From contig CAMQBR010000069.1 of the NCBI GenBank assembly GCA_946999045.1, positions 1 to 7,820 on the forward strand: DNA of 7,820 nucleotides, read 5' to 3'. Below, in pieces: positions 1 through 7,146 of the stretch (the first letter of the stretch is position 1; each line of letters starts with the position of its first letter). Origin of the DNA: an uncultured Prevotella sp. (GTDB lineage: Bacteria > Bacteroidota > Bacteroidia > Bacteroidales > Bacteroidaceae). Below the pieces are notes generated by a model, which had not been told where the DNA came from, did no database searches, and saw only the letters and a program-made list of their open reading frames with translations. A program made the translations under genes and the position numbers.

Positions 1-1
1 C

Positions 2-904
2 AACGGACAGAAACTGGAGGTGAGCAACCTTAACGCCTATCTTTGTGATGCGCCAGATGTTTTCATATACAGCAGAAGCACGAGTTTGTGTGATGTACCT
101 GTAATGGGGATAGGAAACAAGCCTATTGATGGAGGTAATTATCTGTTTACAAAAAATGAAAAAGAAGAATTTGTTAAACGAGAGCCACAATCAGAAGCAT
201 GTTTTCACCCATGGTATGGGGCAACAGAATTTATTCAGCAACAACCTCGTTATTGCCTATGGTTGGGCAATTGCTCACCACGAGAGATTAAATCAATGCC
301 GTTATGCTATGAGCGAGTAACGAATGTAAGGGAACTTAGATTAGCGAGTAAGAGCGCAGGAACCCGTAAACTGGCTGATACGCCAACTCGCTTTCATGTG
401 GAGAACATGCCAGAAGGAACCTCTATCATAGTGCCTCGTGTATCATCCGAAAAACGAAAATATGTCCCTATGGGTTTTATTCCGAAAGGAATATTTGCCA
501 GTGACTCTGTTCATCTCATTCCCTCTGCCACGCTTTACCACTTCGGTGTGTTGGAGAGCAACGTGCACATGGCGTGGATGCGGGCGGTATGTGGGCGGTT
601 GAAAAGCGACTATCGTTATAGCAAGGACATTGTGTACAACAACTTTCCGTGGCCCGAGGCTACCGATGAGCAGCGTGCGGAGATAGCACAGGCGGCGCAG
701 CGCATATTGGACGCACGCCAACTGTACCCCGACTCGAGCCTTGCCGACCTGTACGACCCCACGCTGATGCCCCACGAACTGCTGAAAGCCCACCGTGACA
801 ACGACCGATTGGTAATGCGCCTTTACGGCTTTCCCACCTCCATGACCGAAACAGAGTGCGTTGCCCAGCTGATTAAAATTTTTGCCGTTCAAGGATATGA
901 TTAA
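2..904 (+). CDS. MmeI-like DNA methyltransferase / type IIG restriction-modification enzyme, C-terminal part (5' truncated by window)
   Basis: The frame is open from base 2, so the GTG at 20 is an internal valine codon and the true start lies to the left. The 300 visible residues match the end of the MmeI-like N6-adenine methyltransferase family: the stretch NAYLCDAPDVFIYSRS, then CDVP and GNKPIDGGNYLFT, then a Trp/Arg-rich segment (YCLWLGN), a variable target-recognition segment, and the family hallmark NNFPWP near visible residue 217. A helical C-terminal domain ends ...SMTETECVAQLIKIFAVQGYD and stops at TAA. Enzymes of this family methylate adenine in a short asymmetric site; some also cut DNA. 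The catalytic NPPY region and any nuclease domain are not visible, so methyltransferase-only and full restriction forms cannot be told apart. GC content is uneven along the gene, about 42% over 61-540 and about 59% over 541-840 by hand count. Confidence 0.85.
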   Translation, partial: NGQKLEVSNLNAYLCDAPDVFIYSRSTSLCDVPVMGIGNKPIDGGNYLFTKNEKEEFVKREPQSEACFHPWYGATEFIQQQPRYCLWLGNCSPREIKSMPLCYERVTNVRELRLASKSAGTRKLADTPTRFHVENMPEGTSIIVPRVSSEKRKYVPMGFIPKGIFASDSVHLIPSATLYHFGVLESNVHMAWMRAVCGRLKSDYRYSKDIVYNNFPWPEATDEQRAEIAQAAQRILDARQLYPDSSLADLYDPTLMPHELLKAHRDNDRLVMRLYGFPTSMTETECVAQLIKIFAVQGYD

Positions 905-969
905 AAAATATCCTATAATAATGTATCTTGCTGTACGCTTTAACCTACTTAAGAGTATTAAACAAATAA

Positions 970-1159
970 GGGCGGTTCTATAAATTACCAACGTAAAGTT
1001 TTTTGTGTCAGCATTTTTACGTTTTGTCATCTTGTAAACTCTTTTAGTTCAATTTTCTTGTTCGTTCAGTAGTATAGCTCGCTATACTACTTCACTCAAA
1101 AACAAATTGACCTAAAAAATAGTCGCACAATCGGTCAAAGCTAATTGATAGAACCGCCC
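970..1159 (+). mobile_element. MITE-like palindromic element, copy 1 (190 bp, internally deleted form)
   Basis: The ends are 18-bp terminal inverted repeats matching at 17 of 18 positions: GGGCGGTTCTATAAATTA at the left, and GGGCGGTTCTATCAATTA as the reverse complement of the right end. ATAA directly flanks both sides (966-969 and 1160-1163), consistent with a 4-bp target-site duplication. A perfect 11-bp hairpin lies in the middle. There is no transposase; the element would have to move in trans. It sits between the convergent methyltransferase (stop at 904) and hydrolase (stop at 1182) genes, only 22 bp past the hydrolase stop. No separate intrinsic terminator is seen in 905-1181. Compared with copies 2 and 3 it lacks a 65-bp internal block. 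The parent insertion sequence was not identified. Confidence 0.85.
1068..1091. repeat. Central perfect hairpin of element copy 1
   Basis: AGTAGTATAGC and GCTATACTACT are perfect complements separated by TC, giving an 11-bp stem. The core GTATAGC/GCTATAC is kept in copy 2 (4229-4244) and, with one G-T wobble, in copy 3 (4740-4755). It has no following T-run, so it is not a classical terminator. Confidence 0.8.
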
Positions 1160-1181
1160 ATAATAAAACACCCAACCTAAA

Positions 1182-4079
1182 TCAGCGTAATGAACATACC
1201 CTGTGTTGCTTGACATTCACGGCAGATACCGAAGCATCCAAGCCCTCGAAACTATACACGCTGCTGCCTGGTAATTTTACGATAAGCAAGCGGTCTATGT
1301 CAACGGGTAAGCCTTCCTGCAGTCCATTCAAAGTAGCTTGTTCGCCAAACGATTTGCGTAATACTACACATCCATGCACATTGGCAGGAATGTTAAGAGC
1401 CTCACGAAGTGTAAACTGGTATGCTTGCTCGTTATTTCCACCATTGCGAAGCGTCAGCACCGACTTAGTTCCATTCCATGCAGCCCAACCATAAACCGCA
1501 GCCTTGACACCATTCCAAGGATTGCCACCAACCCAATGTATGTCGGGAAGGACATCGGCATTGCGTTTCTGCCACCGCATGCATTCTGCCAAGTCGCTCC
1601 ACAATTTGCCGTCAGCGATGTTGTTCATCAAGGCATAGTCGTTGTACAGTTCCACCATACCCGAACCACAAGCAAAGGCGCAACGCAACTCACGCCTGCA
1701 TGCCTCATAGTCCATATTCTTGCTCACCTGTCCAAAGCGGGTGAGGATGAACCCATGAGTCATCAAAGTATTGATAGGACACAGCGGTGAACTCACCACA
1801 TAGTTTTGGTACACCAGTCTATCGCGATAAGTAATCCAGTTTTCACGGTCAATGGTGTTGTTGCCAATGGTTCCATAATCACCCTCCTGTCGCCAAGTAG
1901 CATCCGTAAAATGATACCAAAAAGGACTGGCCCAGGTACCTACTGTAGTGTTGAAAAAGATATTGCGCTTGAGTTTTTCACGCACATAACGCTCCAAGCG
2001 AATAATACCTTCAGCATTTTCGTTGCCTACATCACCCTTGTCTGGACCTGTTGCAGAGAACTGTGCGGAGATGCCATCAAACTTAAAGAAGTTGAAGTTT
2101 CCGTTATGTTTAGTGAGATTGGTAGCCGCATCCAAGAACACTTTGTAGTAGGCAGGGTTTGAAAGCATCATGCCCCCTTTGTCTTTCCAATAGTTTCTGC
2201 GATATTCTCCGCTTTGTCCATACCCACCAACGGGTCCTAACCATGCGCCAACACCAGCACCCATTGTAGCTGCTTTGGCTGCAATGTCGCGCAACTCGTT
2301 GGGAAAGCCTGCATGAAACGTCCACGTGCCGTAATTGTCCCATCCATCATCAATCACAAAACTGTTGGGAGCTACACCATAACGGTCGTAGAGTTTTTCT
2401 TTCCATTGATTAAGAATGTTCAGCACCTGACTGGCTTTCATGTTGCCTGTGGGGTCTAAAGCGTTGTTGCGATCAATGTTCAGTTCGTACCATGAAATGT
2501 AAACTGGGTTTGAACGCCATGGTACAGCGCGCTCACGTTCGGAGTAAGCAAGGAACGAACGGCGTTTCTGTGTCTTATTTATGTCATTATTGGCTTGTTG
2601 CCCATCTTGCGCAACTAATCCCACAACACTTGATATTTTCCACGTTTCTCCATTTCTCAAGGTAGTATTTCTGCTCCAAAGTCCCTGTATTGGCACCAAG
2701 TTTTGTTGCGCTACAATGTTTTTCTTGGGCGAGGAAATGGCTACTGTTAGTTTGCTGGTAGCCGTTATCGTCTCGGTCTTTGTCTCCGCAAAGACACGTA
2801 AATGGAATGTCCCATCGTAAGGAGCAATGAAAGAAAACGCATTGTCTTTCTGGGTAGAACCCGTATATCCCTTGTGATAATCGCTGGCAGCAACGTCACC
2901 ATGAGCATCCAGCAAGTCGGCTCCACCTAAGTTAAGCCGATGCGAACCGCCTGTATAGCTAACCGTTACCGACACCTTTTGATTCTTCTTCAATACAACA
3001 TCGTGCATGGTATAGGAGCTAACCTGCGGATAAGCTGCACCAGTAGCTTCAATTACTCGCATGGGCAGACGAGCCTCATCTACCTGCGACCATGATGCCA
3101 CCTGCAAGTTCTCCTCCTTATTGCTCACCAACTTGTACGCATGGTCGTTTCCTACCGCATTGCCCACGGTATTGTATCCAACGGGATTCTCCAATCCTGC
3201 AAACAACTGATTACTCAAAATCACAGCACCTCGGGTGTTTCCCACCACCTGTGGCACACTACCAGCGGCTTTTGTATCTACCATATATGAAAGAGGTACC
3301 ACGCTGTGCATATCTACATCGCCCAGACCTGTCATCTCCATCTCGCTTCTTAGGTAGTGACTACCGTCTCTTAGTACGGCTTTCCATACCGTTTGTAGGG
3401 TGGCGTTGCCAACCTGGTATTCATACTTTGCCACCAATGCCTTACCAGGATAATGTTGCGCACCACCCACCGCTTGTGGGTTGGCAGGCAAGTTTACAAG
3501 TTCAACGCTCCTTAATTTCATGGCAGAAGCAGGAACACGCATACCATTACCAAAAGTTACCACAAAGAGTTCGGTGCCAGGCTGCAGGCTCATGGCTTTG
3601 CATCCAGCAAAATACAGTTGTCCGTCTACTTTCATGAACGAGGCAGCCAACACATTGTTGCTCAAGGTGTACACCCCTTTCTTCTTAGTTGCGACAGCCA
3701 CTCCAACGTTGTTTTGCTGTGCAGGGTACACCACGGCGTTGGCATAAGTGGCAACGGCAGGCTGCATGGGAGTATTGGCATAAGCTACCGTTATGCGATG
3801 CAATGCGTCGTTGATGGATATAACGGCAAACTTGCCTGTTTGACGTGGTGCGACAATATCGGCTTGCTGCAGTGGTTGCAAGGAGGTGTAGACGTTACCA
3901 GAGGCATAGTACTCACCTCTGATTTGTATTTTTTTCGCTCCACTTACCGCTATCGTATAAAGATGATTAGGAGCACCTTTTGCTGGCATAAGGGTAGAGG
4001 AACTCAACACATCTGCTCTGCCATACAGCACAAAGAGGTTGACCAGCAATGTGACTAAAAATATTTTTTTCTGTTTCAT
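1182..4079 (-). CDS. Secreted clan GH-D (GH36/GH27-like) glycoside hydrolase, probable alpha-galactosidase-type enzyme
   Basis: Start chosen at ATG 4079 (965 aa), because it begins a clear signal peptide (MKQKKIFLVTLLVNLF...GRA, cleavage near residue 22). An upstream in-frame start at 4145 lies inside a mobile element. No lipobox and no C-terminal secretion domain is obvious, so the product is periplasmic or released. Visible order: N-terminal beta-rich region to about 350; a beta-sandwich at about 355-450 (VSVTVSYTGGSHRLNLGGADLL...); a TIM-barrel region at about 520-810; a C-terminal beta-domain. In the barrel, FVIDDGW is at 574-580, FFKFDG gives the likely nucleophile Asp668, and WRQEGD gives the likely acid/base Asp734 in an RxxxD pattern as in clan GH-D. 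Retaining cleavage of alpha-linked galactose or N-acetylgalactosamine is known for that clan; the substrate here is an inference. Database annotations of relatives as 'enterotoxin' would be misleading. Confidence 0.78.
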   Translation of the reverse strand: MKQKKIFLVTLLVNLFVLYGRADVLSSSTLMPAKGAPNHLYTIAVSGAKKIQIRGEYYASGNVYTSLQPLQQADIVAPRQTGKFAVISINDALHRITVAYANTPMQPAVATYANAVVYPAQQNNVGVAVATKKKGVYTLSNNVLAASFMKVDGQLYFAGCKAMSLQPGTELFVVTFGNGMRVPASAMKLRSVELVNLPANPQAVGGAQHYPGKALVAKYEYQVGNATLQTVWKAVLRDGSHYLRSEMEMTGLGDVDMHSVVPLSYMVDTKAAGSVPQVVGNTRGAVILSNQLFAGLENPVGYNTVGNAVGNDHAYKLVSNKEENLQVASWSQVDEARLPMRVIEATGAAYPQVSSYTMHDVVLKKNQKVSVTVSYTGGSHRLNLGGADLLDAHGDVAASDYHKGYTGSTQKDNAFSFIAPYDGTFHLRVFAETKTETITATSKLTVAISSPKKNIVAQQNLVPIQGLWSRNTTLRNGETWKISSVVGLVAQDGQQANNDINKTQKRRSFLAYSERERAVPWRSNPVYISWYELNIDRNNALDPTGNMKASQVLNILNQWKEKLYDRYGVAPNSFVIDDGWDNYGTWTFHAGFPNELRDIAAKAATMGAGVGAWLGPVGGYGQSGEYRRNYWKDKGGMMLSNPAYYKVFLDAATNLTKHNGNFNFFKFDGISAQFSATGPDKGDVGNENAEGIIRLERYVREKLKRNIFFNTTVGTWASPFWYHFTDATWRQEGDYGTIGNNTIDRENWITYRDRLVYQNYVVSSPLCPINTLMTHGFILTRFGQVSKNMDYEACRRELRCAFACGSGMVELYNDYALMNNIADGKLWSDLAECMRWQKRNADVLPDIHWVGGNPWNGVKAAVYGWAAWNGTKSVLTLRNGGNNEQAYQFTLREALNIPANVHGCVVLRKSFGEQATLNGLQEGLPVDIDRLLIVKLPGSSVYSFEGLDASVSAVNVKQHRVCSLR

Positions 4080-4123
4080 CAATAGTTTGTTAACATTTAA
4101 GATATTGAATATAAATATATTAT

Positions 4124-4381
4124 GGGCGGCTCTATCAATTACCACCGTAAAGTTTTTTATGTCAGTATTTTTTTACGTTTTGTCATCTTGTAGGTCCTTT
4201 TTGGTTCAGTTTGCTTGTTCGTTCAGTTGTATAGCTCGCTATACTCCTTTACTCGCGAACAAATTGTCCTCAAAAATAGTGCAAGCCGAATACAATCAAA
4301 CTTGTTTGAATTGTTGAGGCGCAGCCTGTTTTATATAAAAATAGTCTCACAATCTGTCAAAGCTGATTTATAGAACCAACC
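4124..4381 (+). mobile_element. MITE-like palindromic element, copy 2 (258 bp, full-length form)
   Basis: It begins GGGCGGCTCTATCAATTA and ends with the related inverted terminus GAACCAACC (13 of 18 terminal positions paired). TTAT flanks both sides (4120-4123 and 4382-4385), a 4-bp target duplication. The inside is colinear with copy 1 but contains an extra 65 bp with a hairpin (TCAAAC-TT-GTTTGA) and a second one (AGGC-GCA-GCCT). It is inserted 44 bp before the hydrolase start codon, in what is inferred to be its 5' leader. It has the same orientation as copy 1, so the two are direct repeats around the hydrolase gene. Confidence 0.88.
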
Positions 4382-4433
4382 TTATACAAATATCATAATT
4401 TTTAAAAGTGGTACGAATATATCGGCTTTATTG

Positions 4434-4463
4434 CAAAGATACTAAAAAAAAATCAACCTACAA
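4434..4463 (-). promoter_or_regulatory. Bacteroidales-type promoter, probably for the hydrolase gene
   Basis: On the minus strand, TTG (4463-4461) is followed after 19 nt by TATCTTTG (4441-4434) and then CA, a full match to the Bacteroidetes -7 consensus TAnnTTTG with an acceptable -33. Transcription would start near 4427 and give a leader of about 350 nt, of which 262 nt is element copy 2 plus its target duplication. Without the insertion the leader would be about 86 nt. Assignment to the hydrolase is from direction and lack of a better candidate. Confidence 0.6.
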
Positions 4464-4480
4464 CTCATTTTGTAGGCTGA
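4444..4480 (-). terminator. Intrinsic terminator of the lipoprotein operon
   Basis: Read on the minus strand, TCAGCCTACAA, the loop AATGAG and TTGTAGGTTGA form an 11-bp stem (4480-4470 with 4463-4453, one G-U pair), followed directly by nine T residues (4452-4444). It lies 426 bp past the lipoprotein stop, but 259 bp of that is element copy 3. Its 3' arm overlaps the -33 region of the next promoter. Confidence 0.8.
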
Positions 4481-4602
4481 AACATTGCTATCTTTTCGAT
4501 GTACACTAACTTTATGGGCATTTAAGTTAAGTTAAAAGTTAATATACTTAGACTGGTTTTATAAATTGTCTCTGTATTTTGTTAGTAAATTTTATAAAAT
4601 TA

Positions 4603-4861
4603 GGGTGGTTCTATAAATTAGCTTTGACAGATGGTGAGACTATTTTTATATAAAACAGGCTGCGCCTCAACAATTCAAACAAGTTTGATTGTATTCGGCT
4701 TGCACTATTTTTGAGGTCAATTTGTTTGTGAGTAAAGGAGTATAGCGAACTATACAACTGAACGAACAAGCAAATTGAACCCCCAAAAAGCTCACAAGAT
4801 GACAAAACGTAAAAACACTGACATAAAAAAAACTTTACGGTGGTAATTTATAGAACTAACC
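4603..4861 (-). mobile_element. MITE-like palindromic element, copy 3 (259 bp, inverted)
   Basis: This is the reverse complement of copy 2, about 90% identical by eye, with a continuous identical stretch of 83 bp (4634-4716 versus 4268-4350). Its own ends pair at 16 of 18 positions (GGGTGGTTCTATAAATTA and GGTTAGTTCTATAAATTA). The flanks are ATTA and TTAA, so a 4-bp duplication is not preserved exactly; only TTA directly abuts both ends. It lies between the lipoprotein stop codon and its terminator, so it would be transcribed as 3' untranslated RNA. Confidence 0.85.
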
Positions 4862-4905
4862 TTAATAATAAGTATCTTGCCAAGTAAAATTTATAATTAT
4901 TATTT

Positions 4906-7128
4906 TCAAGGTTTCATATCCAATATTTGTCCTGTTCCTTTACCTGTATTTTCCTCATAGAATGTATTTCCTCCATCCTTACTTTTCTCATTACACATCA
5001 TTAAATTTCTAAATGGCCGTACAAGTCCGACATCTACACCATACGACTTTCTTTGTATTGTCTTTCCATATTCTTTATTAAATGAGCGTACAAAATTACC
5101 ATTGCTAAAAGTACCAAAGTCGTACATACCCGAACACATATACGAACCAGCTATACCTATATTATGTGTCCCTTTCTTAGTTACCTCTCCTTGTGCAGGT
5201 AATTTGCGCACCACATCATATTTATTGTTTTTGCTCCACCATTGTTCATTGGCAATATCCTTTACTGTTAATGGGGCATCGCCAATCCATCTGCTGGTAA
5301 CAATCATCTGGCGTTCGGTATCATTGCCATTTTTTACCCATCCCACATTTCTGAAATCCCATCTATAGGCACAGCGTATCTTGTTGTGGTAAATTGGATT
5401 TTCTGCAAAACGTACACTATAAAATATGTCTCCTCCATTTGGATTATAGATATAAGAGTTGAATCCTTTTATGTTGCGCTCTTGGAAAGCTGTTTGTATT
5501 ACTTTTCCTGTTTCCCCATGAAATGTATTAAACTTACCCGATGTAGCATTGTCGCACACCACCCACATCTTTTTCGAAGGATTAGACCTTTCTTCATGTG
5601 TTAGTTGGAGTGCATATAATGTGAGCCACTCTGTCCACGAAGAATTGGGATTTGTGAAATCTTTATCCCAACGAAAATCTTTACCTGCGCTATCACTATT
5701 GCCTTCATACGGAAACAAAATAGTCATTTCGTCTATTGACGGTAAATGATATCCTTTGGGCATATTATCAGGATTTACAGCTTGGTCGTAAGTAAAAAAC
5801 ACGCTTTTGTCTGGAACGTATTGTTTGGAAAATTTATTCCGTATAGGTTTCACCTTATCATCGCTCTCCCACCATGTTTTGGGAGCTTTTAGGTTATGCT
5901 CTGCTACACGTTCCAATACATTAAGGAAGAAGAAGCTGGGAAATGCTTCTGGTGCATGAATGGCAAGGTTAAACGTTTTTAATTTTCCATAGTCGTTTTT
6001 GAAGTTATACGATGTCCACAATGGACCTTGTTTTTTTACATTTTTTATAATGTAACCTCCGTTCATTGCGCCCATGATTGTTTCGTGAAAAGAGCGTTCC
6101 GTATTTGGCATACCCCATATATACCATAAAAAATATTTGTCTCTACCTATTTTCAACTCTTGAGCATCGTCAGCACGCAAGATAGTATTATATACGTCCA
6201 AATCAGTATTTGGCGATTGTGGGGTTGAAGGCAGTGCCTTTACCCACATTGTTCTAATGGGAGCATCTTTTGGATATTGTGGTGTAAGATCCTGTAGCCA
6301 AAATTCCCCTCGTGGGTCTATACCTGTGGTTTTGAAAAAGAACTCTCTATCTTTTGATACTTCATCATTGCATTTTAACTTTATTTTTAATAAAGTTCCA
6401 GCCATATTAAATTTAAACCTCAACTGTGGTATTTTTGATGTTGGATTTATCAGAATAGGGGTATATTCAGATATAAAGGGTATTACTACCAAGCCTTCGT
6501 TTTTTCGTTGGTTATTCACAACCTCTGGCACAAAACTTATAGCCTCAAGTTTATTACCTCCTTTACTTATCTGCTTTCCGCCGCCAGCAATAGCACAGAC
6601 TTTCCAGTCTCCTCCTTCTATCTTACTGGGTTTCCCATTATAAAGCCATGTTATGACTACAGTGCGTGTTCTTTTCCCATCTAATTTCAACTGTTTTTTT
6701 ATAATACGTTTTCCTTTTTCAGTAACTTGTATACTTTCTTCTTTTGTTTTCCAGTTTAATGTAAATCGCCCTAACTTATGAAGTTTTGGATTCATAATAT
6801 AGCAAATAGCCTCAAAATCTTGATTTTTCTCTATTTTTCCATTCTGGCCTATTGCTAATGCTCGGCTTTGCACTGCTTTTGATGTGAGGGATAGTTGTAA
6901 GGCTTTCTTACTATTAGGTGCATCAAAACTATTCTCGTCAACAAGCGCATCTATTTGCAAATGTGTCGTGTCATTCGAGGAAATTGGCGATTTCTTATTT
7001 ACTTTTTGTTCGTTATCTCCAAGCATTGCTATGTCTGTGGTACACCCTTCAAGGATAAACAACACAATGGTAATAACAAGTGATACTGTAATATTTGCAA
7101 TCGGCTTTAAATAAAAAGATGTCTTCAT
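4906..7128 (-). CDS. Fimbrillin-like / FISUMP-like outer-membrane lipoprotein (740 aa)
   Basis: The N-terminus is a lipoprotein signal: a hydrophobic stretch (residues 10-26), then LEGC with the acylated Cys29, so the mature protein is anchored in a membrane, probably the outer one. Residues about 85-250 look like the beta-rich N-terminal part of Bacteroidales fimbrillin-family proteins (RALAIGQNGK, then GGDWKVCAIAGGG near 172-184). The C-terminal third resembles the Fibrobacter-type 'major paralogous' (FISUMP) fold: PKGYHLPSIDEM at 457-468, KIRCAYRWDF at 583-592, GSYMCSG at 661-667 and YGVDVGLVRPFRN at 696-708. Such proteins are often fimbrial tip or surface adhesin subunits; that role here is inferred. 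It is the second gene of an operon, 18 bp after a 51-aa peptide gene. The family assignment is from pattern memory and is less certain than the lipoprotein call. Confidence 0.68.
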   Translation of the reverse strand: MKTSFYLKPIANITVSLVITIVLFILEGCTTDIAMLGDNEQKVNKKSPISSNDTTHLQIDALVDENSFDAPNSKKALQLSLTSKAVQSRALAIGQNGKIEKNQDFEAICYIMNPKLHKLGRFTLNWKTKEESIQVTEKGKRIIKKQLKLDGKRTRTVVITWLYNGKPSKIEGGDWKVCAIAGGGKQISKGGNKLEAISFVPEVVNNQRKNEGLVVIPFISEYTPILINPTSKIPQLRFKFNMAGTLLKIKLKCNDEVSKDREFFFKTTGIDPRGEFWLQDLTPQYPKDAPIRTMWVKALPSTPQSPNTDLDVYNTILRADDAQELKIGRDKYFLWYIWGMPNTERSFHETIMGAMNGGYIIKNVKKQGPLWTSYNFKNDYGKLKTFNLAIHAPEAFPSFFFLNVLERVAEHNLKAPKTWWESDDKVKPIRNKFSKQYVPDKSVFFTYDQAVNPDNMPKGYHLPSIDEMTILFPYEGNSDSAGKDFRWDKDFTNPNSSWTEWLTLYALQLTHEERSNPSKKMWVVCDNATSGKFNTFHGETGKVIQTAFQERNIKGFNSYIYNPNGGDIFYSVRFAENPIYHNKIRCAYRWDFRNVGWVKNGNDTERQMIVTSRWIGDAPLTVKDIANEQWWSKNNKYDVVRKLPAQGEVTKKGTHNIGIAGSYMCSGMYDFGTFSNGNFVRSFNKEYGKTIQRKSYGVDVGLVRPFRNLMMCNEKSKDGGNTFYEENTGKGTGQILDMKP

Positions 7129-7146
7129 TTTTTCAAGTAATATTTT

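Larger units (their letters stand above)
4080..4905. other. Regulatory intergenic region between the lipoprotein operon and the hydrolase gene
   Basis: This stretch has no convincing gene. It holds element copies 2 and 3 in inverted orientation, a minus-strand terminator, a minus-strand promoter, and AT-rich sequence including an aagtta-rich run around 4521-4543. Short open frames here are conceptual readings through the elements and are not conserved between copies. A weak alternative promoter for the hydrolase, TATATTTA (4119-4112) with TTG at 4138-4136 inside copy 2, has a one-base mismatch and a short 16-nt spacer. Confidence 0.7.

Noticed and set aside
443..1030. 195-aa minus-strand open frame starting in element copy 1
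   Set aside because: It runs antisense through the methyltransferase. Its first residues (MTKRKN) recur in the other copies only because the element is repeated; the frame stops after 15 codons in copy 3 and 9 in copy 2.
3092..4058. Plus-strand open frames opposite the hydrolase (for example 3092-3637 and 3618-4058)
   Set aside because: They overlap a well-supported gene on the other strand and their translations show no domain-like features.
4080..4145. Longer hydrolase start at 4145
   Set aside because: The extra 22 residues come from the element end and would precede a good signal peptide; the ATG at 4079 is far more likely.
966..4385. Composite transposon made of copies 1 and 2 carrying the hydrolase
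   Set aside because: Each copy has its own flanking duplication (ATAA and TTAT), and the outer flanks of the pair, ATAA and TTAT, are not direct repeats. Independent insertions explain this better.
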